NCBI GenBank assembly: GCA_030527685.1
Contig: JAUNAG010000010.1
Coordinates: forward strand, 1-33,836
Length of the DNA: 33,836 nucleotides
Source of the DNA: Lachnospiraceae bacterium
GTDB lineage: Bacteria; Bacillota; Clostridia; Lachnospirales; Lachnospiraceae
Direction: 5' to 3'
Under the pieces are notes generated by a model, which did not search any database, was not told the origin of the DNA, and worked only from the letters and a program-made list of their open reading frames with translations. This document shows, one piece after another, positions 8,579 through 16,245 of this stretch (the first letter of the stretch is position 1; each line of letters starts with the position of its first letter). The position numbers and the translations under genes were made by a program.

Positions 8579-9376
8579 TTAATCAAGCATGTTCTTGCTT
8601 ACAGAGTAATTGAATACCGGTCCGTCGATGCAGACATACTGATCGCCGATGCGGCAGTGACCGCATTTACCGAGACCGCAGCACATCTTTCTTTCCTGGG
8701 AAACCCAGATATTTTCTTCCTTGAAGCCTCTCTCAAGCAGTCCCTTTACGGAGAAACGCATCATTGGCGGAGGACCGACTACAACGGCAGCAGCTGTTGC
8801 AGCGTCTCTGACCGGAAGATCCGGGATGTAGGCGGTGACAAGTCCGATGCGGCCTTCATAGCCTTCCGGAGCGCCGTCAACTGTGAGAATCAGGTTCAGC
8901 TTCTCATCCCATTCCTTCAGATCAGCACGGAAGAGCATATCATCCGGGCTCTTGAAGCCGGCGATGACATATTTGTCCTTCGGATTGGAAGAATCAGCCA
9001 GTGCCTGAATCACACCTCTGACCGGAGAGACACCTGTACCGCCTGCGATGACAACGGTCTCGCCGTCTACAAAGAGAGAAGTGTCAAAGCCGTTGCCGTA
9101 CGGGCCGCGCATCAGAAGAGACTGTCCCTTGTAATGCTCGAAGATTTCGTTTGTGACAGTGCCGACACGACGGATTGTCAGATCGACAAAGCCCGGGCCG
9201 ATGCCGCTGATGGAGATCGGAGCCTCGCCGAATTTCGGAACGGAGACTTCAAAGAACTGTCCCGGCTTGCACTCACCGTGAAATTCCATTTTAAATGTAT
9301 ATTCTTTTTCGGTATGCCGGATCACATCAAGAATCTTTGATGCAAAGGGCATATAGATGTTTTCAGTCGTACTCAC
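8579..9376 (-). CDS. asrB: Anaerobic sulfite reductase subunit B (flavoprotein)
   Basis: The 265-residue protein has the ferredoxin-NADP reductase fold: an FAD-binding barrel (residues 10-100, with RGPYGNGF), an NAD-binding domain beginning VVIAGGTGVSPVRG, and VVVGPPPMM. The C-terminal cysteine cluster CCGLGKCGHCRIGDQYVC should bind a [2Fe-2S] centre, as in dihydroorotate dehydrogenase B-type reductases. It takes electrons from NADH and passes them through AsrA to AsrC. Its start overlaps the asrA stop in an ATGA arrangement, so the genes are translationally coupled. Confidence 0.93.
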   Translation of the reverse strand: MSTTENIYMPFASKILDVIRHTEKEYTFKMEFHGECKPGQFFEVSVPKFGEAPISISGIGPGFVDLTIRRVGTVTNEIFEHYKGQSLLMRGPYGNGFDTSLFVDGETVVIAGGTGVSPVRGVIQALADSSNPKDKYVIAGFKSPDDMLFRADLKEWDEKLNLILTVDGAPEGYEGRIGLVTAYIPDLPVRDAATAAAVVVGPPPMMRFSVKGLLERGFKEENIWVSQERKMCCGLGKCGHCRIGDQYVCIDGPVFNYSVSKNMLD

Positions 9377-10389
9377 TGCTGTTCCTCCTTTGCCGAAGCA
9401 TCACAGACCTTGTTGATGATGTTGGAGAATGAGATATATTCCGGACATACGTCATCGCATCTGCCGCAGCCGACACACATGTTGTAGCCGAAGCGTCTTC
9501 TGTGATCGTAGATTTTATGCAGTACCTTGAAACGCATGCGCTCGCCGTTGGTGCGTCTGTACTGTCCGCCGCCGGCAACAGTGGTGTAGCCGTTCAGCAT
9601 GCAGGAGCCGGCAACGCGTCTTCTTTCGCCGACCTTGCCATTATCTGAATAGAAGGTATCCTGCATTGTAAAGCAGGTACAGGACGGACATACTGTTGTG
9701 CAGCGTCCGCAGTCGATGCAGCGGGAGGAATACTCATCCCATAACGGATCCTTATAAACAGAATTCGGAACAGTTTCCGGAATTCTGACGCGGACTGCGG
9801 TTTCTTCGACATGAGACGGTGCAATCTCCGCCTTTGCGGCATGCATTTCCTCAAAAACAGCTGCCACTTCCGGGTCCTTTACGTCGGAGCGGACTTCATC
9901 GCCTTCGACATCCAGAGAGAAGAGATAGCCCTCTGTGGAAATATTGCTGCCCATATCGACACAGAAGCAGTTATCGAAGGCCTTCGGACATCCGATAAGA
10001 GCGAATTTGACGTGCTCACGAATCTTCTTATAAAAAGGATCCTCGAATTTATTATTGAGGTAAATGTCATCGAGACTCTTTACGGCATGCAGATCACAGC
10101 TTCTCAGGAAGATGATGGCATCGCTTGTATCCATGTCAGCTTCCTTTGTTTCGTTCTCCACAAAGTAGAAGAGTGTTCTGGAGAGCGGTGTGAGAAGCTC
10201 TTTGAAAGAGTAATCTGATTTTGCAGCAAGTTCCATCTCCTCCAGAGAGGAGACAAAATCATATCTGACGACATCAACGTCTGTGAAGCGGCCTTCTCCG
10301 ATCTTTCGAACAGGTGCGTACAGACGATAGGACTTGCCCAGTCTGGCGAGGACTTCGTTAAAAGTCTGCCGGTTCATTGTGTATCCCAT
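9373..10389 (-). CDS. asrA: Anaerobic sulfite reductase subunit A (ferredoxin-like)
   Basis: The 338-residue protein carries electrons within the sulfite reductase complex. The N-terminal two thirds match the AsrA/HydB-type domain (for example AIIFLRSCDLHAVKSLD and the cysteine-bearing ALIGCPKAFDNCFCVD). The C-terminus holds two ferredoxin clusters, CIDCGRCTTVCP and CVGCGRCDDVCP. The start at 10389 has AAAGGAG five bases upstream, better than the second ATG at 10377. It is the first gene of asrABC, which should be induced by sulfite or anaerobiosis in related bacteria. The leader contains a hairpin close to the ribosome site. Confidence 0.92.
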   Translation of the reverse strand: MGYTMNRQTFNEVLARLGKSYRLYAPVRKIGEGRFTDVDVVRYDFVSSLEEMELAAKSDYSFKELLTPLSRTLFYFVENETKEADMDTSDAIIFLRSCDLHAVKSLDDIYLNNKFEDPFYKKIREHVKFALIGCPKAFDNCFCVDMGSNISTEGYLFSLDVEGDEVRSDVKDPEVAAVFEEMHAAKAEIAPSHVEETAVRVRIPETVPNSVYKDPLWDEYSSRCIDCGRCTTVCPSCTCFTMQDTFYSDNGKVGERRRVAGSCMLNGYTTVAGGGQYRRTNGERMRFKVLHKIYDHRRRFGYNMCVGCGRCDDVCPEYISFSNIINKVCDASAKEEQQ

Positions 10390-10415
10390 AGAATCTCCTT
10401 TACATGCTTATGCTA

Positions 10416-10437
10416 CCGGCCTGAATCTCAGGGCCGG
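10416..10437 (-). promoter_or_regulatory. Hairpin in the asrA leader
   Basis: CCGGCCTGA and TCAGGGCCGG form a GC-rich stem with a three-base loop and one bulged G. It lies about 17 bases upstream of the asrA ribosome binding site in the mRNA. No U-run follows, so it is more likely a leader structure or protein site than a terminator. Confidence 0.45.
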
Positions 10438-10472
10438 ATATCTCATGATGTATGATAAATGAGCTTATAACC

Positions 10473-10500
10473 ATTATAGCGGTTTCGGAAGGGAAAGCAA
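10473..10500 (-). promoter_or_regulatory. Candidate asrABC promoter
   Basis: On the minus strand TATAAT (10478-10473) is preceded, 16 bases upstream, by a poor -35 match TTGCTT (10500-10495). The start point would lie about 75 bases before asrA. A weak -35 next to a perfect -10 fits an activator-dependent promoter, but no activator site is recognisable. Confidence 0.4.
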
Positions 10501-10574
10501 ATAAACACTTCCGTTATTATGCATATGGAAATGCCGGAAAACTTACAAAGTTTTATCTAATATTAAAAAGTTTA

Positions 10575-10618
10575 TGGAAAGTAAACGATAAGAGTGCTAG
10601 AATTTAAACAGTTTAAAT
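10575..10618 (+). promoter_or_regulatory. Permease promoter with a 17-base palindromic operator
   Basis: TGGAAA (10575-10580), a 17-base spacer and TAGAAT (10598-10603) with an extended TGc form a plausible promoter. The perfect palindrome ATTTAAACAGTTTAAAT (10602-10618) runs from the -10 across the expected start point, the position of a repressor site. A looser repeat GTTTA-N7-TAAAC lies at 10570-10586 over the -35. The leader is only about 38 bases, too short for a purine riboswitch. Confidence 0.5.
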
Positions 10619-10647
10619 CGTAAATCCTTAATGAGGGAGGGATAAGT

Positions 10648-12069
10648 ATGAGTAAGGAAGAAAAAGGAAGCGGATCACCCTATGAGCTTGAAGGAAGACC
10701 GGCCCTGCCGGTAGCGATTTCACTCGGACTGTAGCACGTTCTGGCGATGTTCGTCGGAAATCTGACACCGCTGATCGTCATTCTGGGAATCTGCGGCATC
10801 ACAGCGGATGCCGGTTTTGCGGAGCTGCGCGTCTCGCTGCTGCAGAATGCAATGCTGGTTGCCGGTATCGTAACCCTGATTCAGGTTGTCACGATCGGAC
10901 CGGTCGGAGCAAAGCTTCCGATTGTCATGGGAACAAGCTCCGGTTTCATCGGCGTTATGTCCAGTATTGCGAATTCCATGGGCGGCGGTGTGCTTGCCTA
11001 CGGCGCAATTCTGGGAGCAGGATTTATCGGCGGCTTCTTCGAAGTTCTGCTGGGCTCTTTTCTGAAGCCTCTGAGAAAGTATTTCCCGCCTGTTGTAACC
11101 GGTACAGTCGTCATGTCAATCGGTCTTTCGCTGCTGTCAGTCGGTATCAATTCCTTCGGCGGCGGTAATAAGAACGCAGACTTCGGATCTCTGGAAAATC
11201 TGTTCGTTGCAACGGTGGTTCTGGTGATCATTCTTGTTCTGAAGCATGCAACAAAAGGCTTCACAAGTGTTTCTTCTATTCTGATCGGTATTATCTGCGG
11301 CTATGTGCTGGTAGCCATTATGGGTGCCGTCCTGCCGCATACATTTACCTATACAAATGCAGCCGGCGAGACAGTGGAAGCGACAAAATCATGGGTACTG
11401 AACTGGACAGCTGTACAGAATGCATCCTGGTTTGCCATTCCGAAGCTGATGCCGGTCAAATGGGTATTCGATGTGAGAGCCATCCTTCCGCTGATGATCA
11501 TGTTTATCGTTACATCGGTTGAGACGGTCGGCGATATTTCCGGTATCACAGAAGGCGGTCTCGGAAGAGAAGCAACAGACAGAGAACTTTCCGGCGGTGT
11601 TATGTGCGACGGCATCGGTTCTTCTTTCGCAGCTCTGTTCGGCGTTCTTCCGAATACATCCTTCAGCCAGAACGTCGGCCTTGTTGCACTGAATAAGGTT
11701 GTCAACCTGTTCTGTATCGGAATCGGCGGCTGCTTCCTGATCTTATGCGGACTGTTCCCGAAGCTTTCCGCTCTGCTTTCCATCATGCCGCAGAGCGTTC
11801 TGGGCGGAGCAGCTGTTATGATGTTTGCATCGATTATTGTCAGCGGTATCCAGCTGATCACAAAGGAGCCGATGACAGCCAGAAGCGTATCAATTGTAGC
11901 GGTTTCACTCGGTGTCGGTTATGCACTCGGTGCCACAAGCGGCATCCTGGCACATCTTCCGTATCTGGTACAGCTGATCTTCGGTGAGTCCGGTATTGTT
12001 TCTGCATGTGTGATCTCAATCATTCTGAATATCGTGATTCCGCAGGATGCCGAGATGAAAAATGTTTAA
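10648..12069 (+). CDS. NCS2 family uracil/xanthine permease, interrupted by an in-frame TAG
   Basis: Read from the ATG at 10648 (GGGAGGGATAAGT ribosome site), this encodes a 473-codon nucleobase:cation symporter-2 protein with about 12 to 14 membrane helices, including the family-type segments MGTSSGFIGV and NTSFSQNVGLVALNKV. Codon 29 (10732-10734) is TAG, in LGL-stop-HVLAMFVGNLTPLI, where family members have the conserved Gln of GLQHVLAMF. A single C-to-T change of CAG explains it. The remaining 440 codons from 10747 are open and otherwise undamaged. The ATG at 10747 has no ribosome site and would remove the start of helix 1, so it is a poor real start. The gene may be a recent pseudogene, a sequencing error, or read through. 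The substrate, a purine or uracil, is inferred from the family. Confidence 0.8.
10732..10734 (+). other. In-frame amber codon at a conserved glutamine position
   Basis: TAG replaces the Gln codon of the conserved GLQHVLAMF motif of NCS2 permeases, with intact reading frame on both sides. None of the 29 genes whose ends are visible in this window stops at TAG (17 TAA, 12 TGA). Confidence 0.85.
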
Positions 12070-12100
12070 AAATCGCTTACTGCCATGTGCGATTTGATAA

Positions 12101-12144
12101 AAGGAACGGATCCGCCCCCTGATGAGGCGGATCCGTTCCTTTTT
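12101..12144. terminator. Bidirectional intrinsic terminator after the permease gene
   Basis: A 16-base-pair perfect stem (12101-12116 with 12126-12141, core GGAACGGATCCGCC) has a nine-base loop and a T-run at 12140-12144. The A-run on the 5' side gives a T-run on the minus strand, so it can also end the converging traX-like gene. Confidence 0.9.
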
Positions 12145-12219
12145 AGTTTGATTATGAGTGCCGGAAGATCCGGCCCGTACTGTGCGGCGCTGCGAAGAGG
12201 CAGCGGGACGGTGCATGCT

Positions 12220-12984
12220 TTACGACAGGAGACTGATTCCGAGTACAAAATGCGAGATCAGGAAGAGCAGGAACAGGTGGCCCGGATAAAAGGCGTAGAA
12301 GAAATACTTGTTCTGCTTTCCGCGCTTGCCGTTATACATCAGAAGCGGGATGAAAGCGAAGACGGCCGGCCACTCCCAGAGACTGATGAAGATGGCTCCT
12401 GCCACACACTGCAGATAGCGCTCGTTATGCAGAACATAGAGAAGCAGAATCAGCATCATGCCCTTATTGCCGTAATCAAGAGAAAGCTTTCCGGCAATGA
12501 CGATAAACGGAATCGTGGAAAGATACTGCAGGGCGAGACGCAGCTCCGGAGACCGCAGCTTCAGCTCACCGATCAGCTCAAATACCCAGAGCATCGCGAT
12601 GCCGAATGCCAGTTCAAACATGACGTTCTGATGGCCGTCGTAGCGGATGCGGCGGAAGAGCGCGAGGTCGAACGGAAGCTCGGAGAGAATACCGAAGAGA
12701 AACAGGCGCATAACGTACTTCGCCTTGCTTCTGGTGTACAGAAAGCCTTCAATCAGAAAGAAGCAGAACACAGGGAAGGCAAAGCGCCCGACGCCGCGGA
12801 GGAAACGATAGAGGAGAACGACATTCCAGAGGGGTGAGCCTTCCGTAATCGGACGGTTCGGCTGGATGACGCCGTAGTAAAGCAGAGAGGCGGCGGAATG
12901 ATCAATCAGCATGGAGATAATGGCCAGCCGCTTGATAAATGCTGCATCTAAAATCCGAAATCGCTCGGATAAACTGAAGTTCAT
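12220..12984 (-). CDS. TraX family membrane protein
   Basis: The 254-residue protein matches the TraX family, named for the F-plasmid pilin acetylation factor but common as a chromosomal protein in Bacillota. It has about seven or eight membrane helices, the family-type segments RLAIISMLIDHSAA near the N-terminus and FPVFCFFLIEGFLYT further on, and conserved charged residues in SELPFDLALF. I start it at ATG 12984 because GAAGGAGGT lies just upstream; a longer frame back to 13050 has no ribosome site. No conjugation gene is nearby, so an acyltransferase-like role on an unknown surface molecule is only inference. It is a single-gene unit. Confidence 0.8.
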   Translation of the reverse strand: MNFSLSERFRILDAAFIKRLAIISMLIDHSAASLLYYGVIQPNRPITEGSPLWNVVLLYRFLRGVGRFAFPVFCFFLIEGFLYTRSKAKYVMRLFLFGILSELPFDLALFRRIRYDGHQNVMFELAFGIAMLWVFELIGELKLRSPELRLALQYLSTIPFIVIAGKLSLDYGNKGMMLILLLYVLHNERYLQCVAGAIFISLWEWPAVFAFIPLLMYNGKRGKQNKYFFYAFYPGHLFLLFLISHFVLGISLLS

Positions 12985-13165
12985 GGAAACCTCCTTCAAC
13001 TGCCGGAATCTGTATGTCTGAAAACTGTTCCGGAACGTCATTCGCAGCAAGTGTATTCAACACTTTTCCGGCATCCGCGGAATTTTTCGGGGAACAACCA
13101 ACATATTTTACTATAATCCCAGAAAAAATAGAACATCCGCTCATAATTTGGTGTAAATTTTCGTT

Positions 13166-13193
13166 TTGAGAGACGCAGTGTTTATGCTATACT
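13166..13193 (+). promoter_or_regulatory. Promoter of the NifU-like/GGGtGRT operon
   Basis: TTGAGA (13166-13171), a 16-base spacer and TATACT (13188-13193) with an upstream TGc make a strong extended -10 promoter. The start point would fall about 30 bases before the first gene, so the leader is short. The rest of the 248-base gap holds a small AAGTGT/ACACTT hairpin at 13049-13065. Confidence 0.65.
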
Positions 13194-13232
13194 ATCCAGA
13201 GTGAAAAAAATCATCCAGAAAGGAGATTTGCA

Positions 13233-13925
13233 ATGATTTACACAAACAAAGTTGAATCAATGTGCCCGGTAACTCAGGGCGTGCATCACGGTGCAGCTCC
13301 GATTCCTGAAGAAGGCCAGTGGATTCAGTCCAAGAAGGTCGAGGATATCAAGGGCTACACACATGGTATCGGCTGGTGCGCACCGCAGCAGGGCGCATGC
13401 AAGCTTTCTCTGAACGTTAAGGACGGCATCATCCAGGAGGCTCTTGTTGAGACAATCGGATGTTCCGGTATGACTCATTCTGCAGCTATGGCAGCAGAAA
13501 TCCTTCCGGGCCTTACAGTTCTTGAAGCTCTGAACACAGACCTTGTCTGCGACGCTATCAATACAGCTATGAGAGAGCTGTTCCTTCAGATCGCTTACGG
13601 CCGTACACAGTCCGCATTCTCTGATGACGGTCTTGCAGTCGGTGCTGGTCTTGAGGACCTCGGCAAGGGACTTCGTTCCATGGTCGGTACAATGTACGGC
13701 ACACTGAAGAAGGGCCCGCGTTATCTTGAGATGACAGAAGGCTACTGCAAGCAGGTTGGTCTTGATGAGAACAACGAGATCATCGCTTACAAGTATGTCA
13801 GCTTCGGCAAGATGATGGACTTCATCAAGGCCGGTGATGACGCACAGACCGCTCTTGACAAGGCTTCCGGTCAGTACGGCCGCGTTGACGATGTCGTGAA
13901 GTGGATTGACCCGAGAGAAGAATAA
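13233..13925 (+). CDS. NifU-like iron-sulfur scaffold family protein (partner of GGGtGRT protein)
   Basis: The 230-residue protein resembles the NifU/IscU-type N-terminal domain. Cys49, Cys56, Cys77 (in ETIGCSGMTHSAAMAAEILPG, read as two parts) and Cys106 sit at positions like the three cluster-ligand cysteines plus one extra. The GCxxxxxSAAMA-EI-G-TV-EAL pattern is the clearest NifU feature. Cys11 is near the N-terminus. The start has AAGGAG upstream. Codon choice is strongly biased to CTT, GTT, GCT and CGT, unlike most neighbours, which suggests very high expression. It is followed 18 bases on by the GGGtGRT gene, its usual neighbour. A scaffold or carrier function is inferred; the true role is not known to me. 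Confidence 0.72.
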   Translation: MIYTNKVESMCPVTQGVHHGAAPIPEEGQWIQSKKVEDIKGYTHGIGWCAPQQGACKLSLNVKDGIIQEALVETIGCSGMTHSAAMAAEILPGLTVLEALNTDLVCDAINTAMRELFLQIAYGRTQSAFSDDGLAVGAGLEDLGKGLRSMVGTMYGTLKKGPRYLEMTEGYCKQVGLDENNEIIAYKYVSFGKMMDFIKAGDDAQTALDKASGQYGRVDDVVKWIDPREE

Positions 13926-13943
13926 AGAAAGGAGGACATGAAC

Positions 13944-14957
13944 ATGGCTATTACATTCGAATCATTTGAAAGACGTATTGATCAGATCAACCAGGTCCTG
14001 AACAGCTATGGCATCTCTTCCCTTGAAGAAGCTGTCAAGATTACAGAGGACGCAGGTCTTGATGTTTACCACATGGTAGAGAACATCCAGCCGATCTGCT
14101 TCGAAAATGCTAAGTACGCTTACACTGTAGGTGCTGCTATCGCAATCAAGAAGGGTGCACGCAAGGCTGCTGAAGCTGCTGCAGCAATCGGTGAAGGCCT
14201 TCAGGCTTTCTGCATCCCGGGCTCTGTTGCTGACCACAGAAAGGTCGGTCTCGGCCATGGTAACCTCGGCAAGATGCTTCTTGAAGAGGATACAGAGTGC
14301 TTCGCTTTCCTGGCAGGCCACGAGTCCTTCGCAGCTGCTGAAGGTGCTATCGGTATTGCTATGAAGGCTAACAACGTTCGCCAGAAGCCGCTTCGTGTTA
14401 TCCTGAACGGCCTTGGCAAGGACGCTGCAAAGATCATCTCCCGTATCAACGGCTTCACATTCGTTGAGACACAGATGAACTATCAGACAGGCGAGGTTGA
14501 GGAGATCAGCCGTACAGCTTACTCCAACGGCCCGCGTGCAAAGGTTAACTGCTACGGCGCTAACGACGTTACAGAAGGTGTTGCTATCATGTGGAAGGAA
14601 AACGTTGACGTTTCCATCACAGGTAACTCCACCAACCCGACACGTTTCCAGCATCCGGTTGCAGGTACCTACAAGAAGGAAAGAATCGAAGCTGGCAAGA
14701 AGTACTTCTCAGTTGCTTCCGGCGGCGGCACAGGCCGTACACTTCACCCGGACAACATGGCAGCAGGCCCGGCTTCCTATGGTATGACAGATACTATGGG
14801 CCGTATGCACAGCTCTGCTCAGTTCGCAGGTTCTTCCTCCGTTCCGGCTCACGTTGAGATGATGGGTCTGATCGGTATGGGCAACAACCCGATGGTCGGC
14901 GCAACAGTTGCTGTTGCTGTTTCCATCGAGGAAGCTGCTAAGGCTGGCAAGTTCTGA
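13944..14957 (+). CDS. GGGtGRT family protein
   Basis: The 337-residue protein carries the name-giving motif ASGGGTGRTLHPDNMAAGP near residue 255 and belongs to a conserved family of unknown function found in anaerobes. It has no signal peptide or membrane segment, and alternates helix-rich and glycine-rich parts, including NGLGKDAAKIISRINGF and a glycine-rich C-terminus (GLIGMGNNPMVGATVAVAVS). I choose ATG 13944 because GGAGG (13931-13935) is eight bases upstream; the ATG at 13938 leaves only two bases. Like its partner it uses codons typical of highly expressed genes. It ends at TGA before a strong terminator. The biochemical role is unknown. Confidence 0.85.
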   Translation: MAITFESFERRIDQINQVLNSYGISSLEEAVKITEDAGLDVYHMVENIQPICFENAKYAYTVGAAIAIKKGARKAAEAAAAIGEGLQAFCIPGSVADHRKVGLGHGNLGKMLLEEDTECFAFLAGHESFAAAEGAIGIAMKANNVRQKPLRVILNGLGKDAAKIISRINGFTFVETQMNYQTGEVEEISRTAYSNGPRAKVNCYGANDVTEGVAIMWKENVDVSITGNSTNPTRFQHPVAGTYKKERIEAGKKYFSVASGGGTGRTLHPDNMAAGPASYGMTDTMGRMHSSAQFAGSSSVPAHVEMMGLIGMGNNPMVGATVAVAVSIEEAAKAGKF

Positions 14958-15040
14958 TAAAAAACAGAACAATGATGTCATGATTTCACATGACACAAAT
15001 AGATATTGTTAAAAACGCAATCTGTGTTTGACAATTCGGT

Positions 15041-15090
15041 TCAGACCCATCATGGAGAATAAAAGTATCCATGATGGGTCTGACTTTTTT
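15041..15090 (+). terminator. Intrinsic terminator of the GGGtGRT operon
   Basis: TCAGACCCATCATGGA (15041-15056) pairs perfectly with TCCATGATGGGTCTGA (15068-15083) over 16 base pairs, with an 11-base loop and six T at 15085-15090. In the rest of the 320-base gap up to 15277 I see only the following promoter. Confidence 0.93.
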
Positions 15091-15196
15091 AGCTGGATTT
15101 CGGTCCTGGATTATATGTGACGGGACTGAAATGACAGCCGTGAAAATAGTATGGCCGGTATAAACTACATTTCCGAGTGTTTTTATATGTTTTATA

Positions 15197-15225
15197 TTGC
15201 GAAAGTGATCGATTTCCTGTAAAAT
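15197..15225 (+). promoter_or_regulatory. Promoter of the peptide ABC transporter operon
   Basis: TTGCGA (15197-15202), a 17-base spacer and TAAAAT (15220-15225). The start point would lie about 45 bases before the first permease gene. Confidence 0.55.
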
Positions 15226-15277
15226 GGCAATACTGACGTATTAACGTGTTGAAATCATCATCTGTAAGAAGGACGTC

Positions 15278-16234
15278 ATGAAACTTAAATATGTAGCAAA
15301 ACGTCTGCTTGCTGCCGTACCGACTTTCTTCGGCATCACGATTCTGGCGTTTATTATATTGAATATGGCACCCGGTTCACCGCTTGATGCGATGCTGGCA
15401 GATCCGCGTATCAATGCTGCGGAGCTGGAGCGAAAGCGGCAGGCGCTGGGGCTGAATCAGCCGGTTCTGGTTCAGTACTTCAGCTGGCTGCGGCAGTTCC
15501 TGAGCGGAAATCTCGGGTTTTCCTATAGCACGCAGCGCCCGGTTGCGGCAATGATTCTGGAGAGACTTCCGGCGACCGCATTGCTGGCATCCTGCTCTAT
15601 TCTGCTGTCGCTGATTGTTTCCATACCGCTCGGTATCTTTGCTGCCGCAAAGCCGAACAGTCCGCGAGACTTCTGTTCAAGCGGTATTGCACTTTTTATG
15701 ATGGCGGCTCCGAACTTTTTCGTTGGTCTGATTCTGATTTACTTCTTTGCGATTGTATTTCAGATTCTTCCGTCAGGCGGCATGTATGACTCATCCGGTA
15801 CGCGTTCGATCGCGGATCTGCTTCGCCACATGCTTATGCCCTGCCTTGTTCTTTCGTTTCAGCAGATCGGAGGCTGGGTCAGACATATGCGCAGCAGCAT
15901 GCTGGATGTCATGCAGGAGGACTACATCCGCACGGCCAGATCCAAAGGTCTGACAAGAACAGCAGTTCTGTTCCGTCACGGATTGAAGAACTCCCTGATT
16001 CCGGTTGTGACTGTCGTCGGTATGTCGATTCCGTCAGTTGTCGGCGGAGCAGTTGTCACAGAACAGATCTTCGGCTGGCCCGGCATCGGTACGCTGATGG
16101 TGACGGCAATTCAGGCAAGAGATTACCCGGTCATTATGGGCGTGACAGTCATGCTTTCCGCAGCCGTTCTGCTCGCTAATATTCTGACGGATCTGGCATA
16201 CGGTATTCTGGATCCGCGCATCAGTTACAAGTAA
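15278..16234 (+). CDS. Peptide ABC transporter permease, DppB/OppB family
   Basis: The 318-residue protein has the six-helix layout of the DppB/OppB family, including the long external loop after helix 1 (residues 30-95). The cytoplasmic coupling segment YIRTARSKGLTRTAVLFRHG matches the permease EAA motif that contacts the ATPases, and FGWPGIGTLMVTAIQARDYP is the family's C-terminal signature. AGAAGGAC lies just upstream of the ATG. It is the first gene of a five-gene operon and the second permease gene follows after 11 bases. The substrate, a peptide or nickel-type ligand, cannot be told from sequence. Confidence 0.88.
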   Translation: MKLKYVAKRLLAAVPTFFGITILAFIILNMAPGSPLDAMLADPRINAAELERKRQALGLNQPVLVQYFSWLRQFLSGNLGFSYSTQRPVAAMILERLPATALLASCSILLSLIVSIPLGIFAAAKPNSPRDFCSSGIALFMMAAPNFFVGLILIYFFAIVFQILPSGGMYDSSGTRSIADLLRHMLMPCLVLSFQQIGGWVRHMRSSMLDVMQEDYIRTARSKGLTRTAVLFRHGLKNSLIPVVTVVGMSIPSVVGGAVVTEQIFGWPGIGTLMVTAIQARDYPVIMGVTVMLSAAVLLANILTDLAYGILDPRISYK

Positions 16235-16245
16235 AAGGAGAGGGC

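Noticed and set aside
10390-10647. Purine riboswitch before the permease
   Set aside because: The predicted leader is about 38 bases, too short, and no aptamer sequence was recognised.
10747-12069. ATG 10747 as the genuine start of the permease
   Set aside because: There is no ribosome site, and family homology extends upstream through the TAG to a well-placed ATG at 10648.
12220-12984. TraX-like gene as evidence for a conjugative element
   Set aside because: No relaxase, integrase, type IV secretion or attachment-site sequence is present, and chromosomal TraX-family genes are common in Bacillota.
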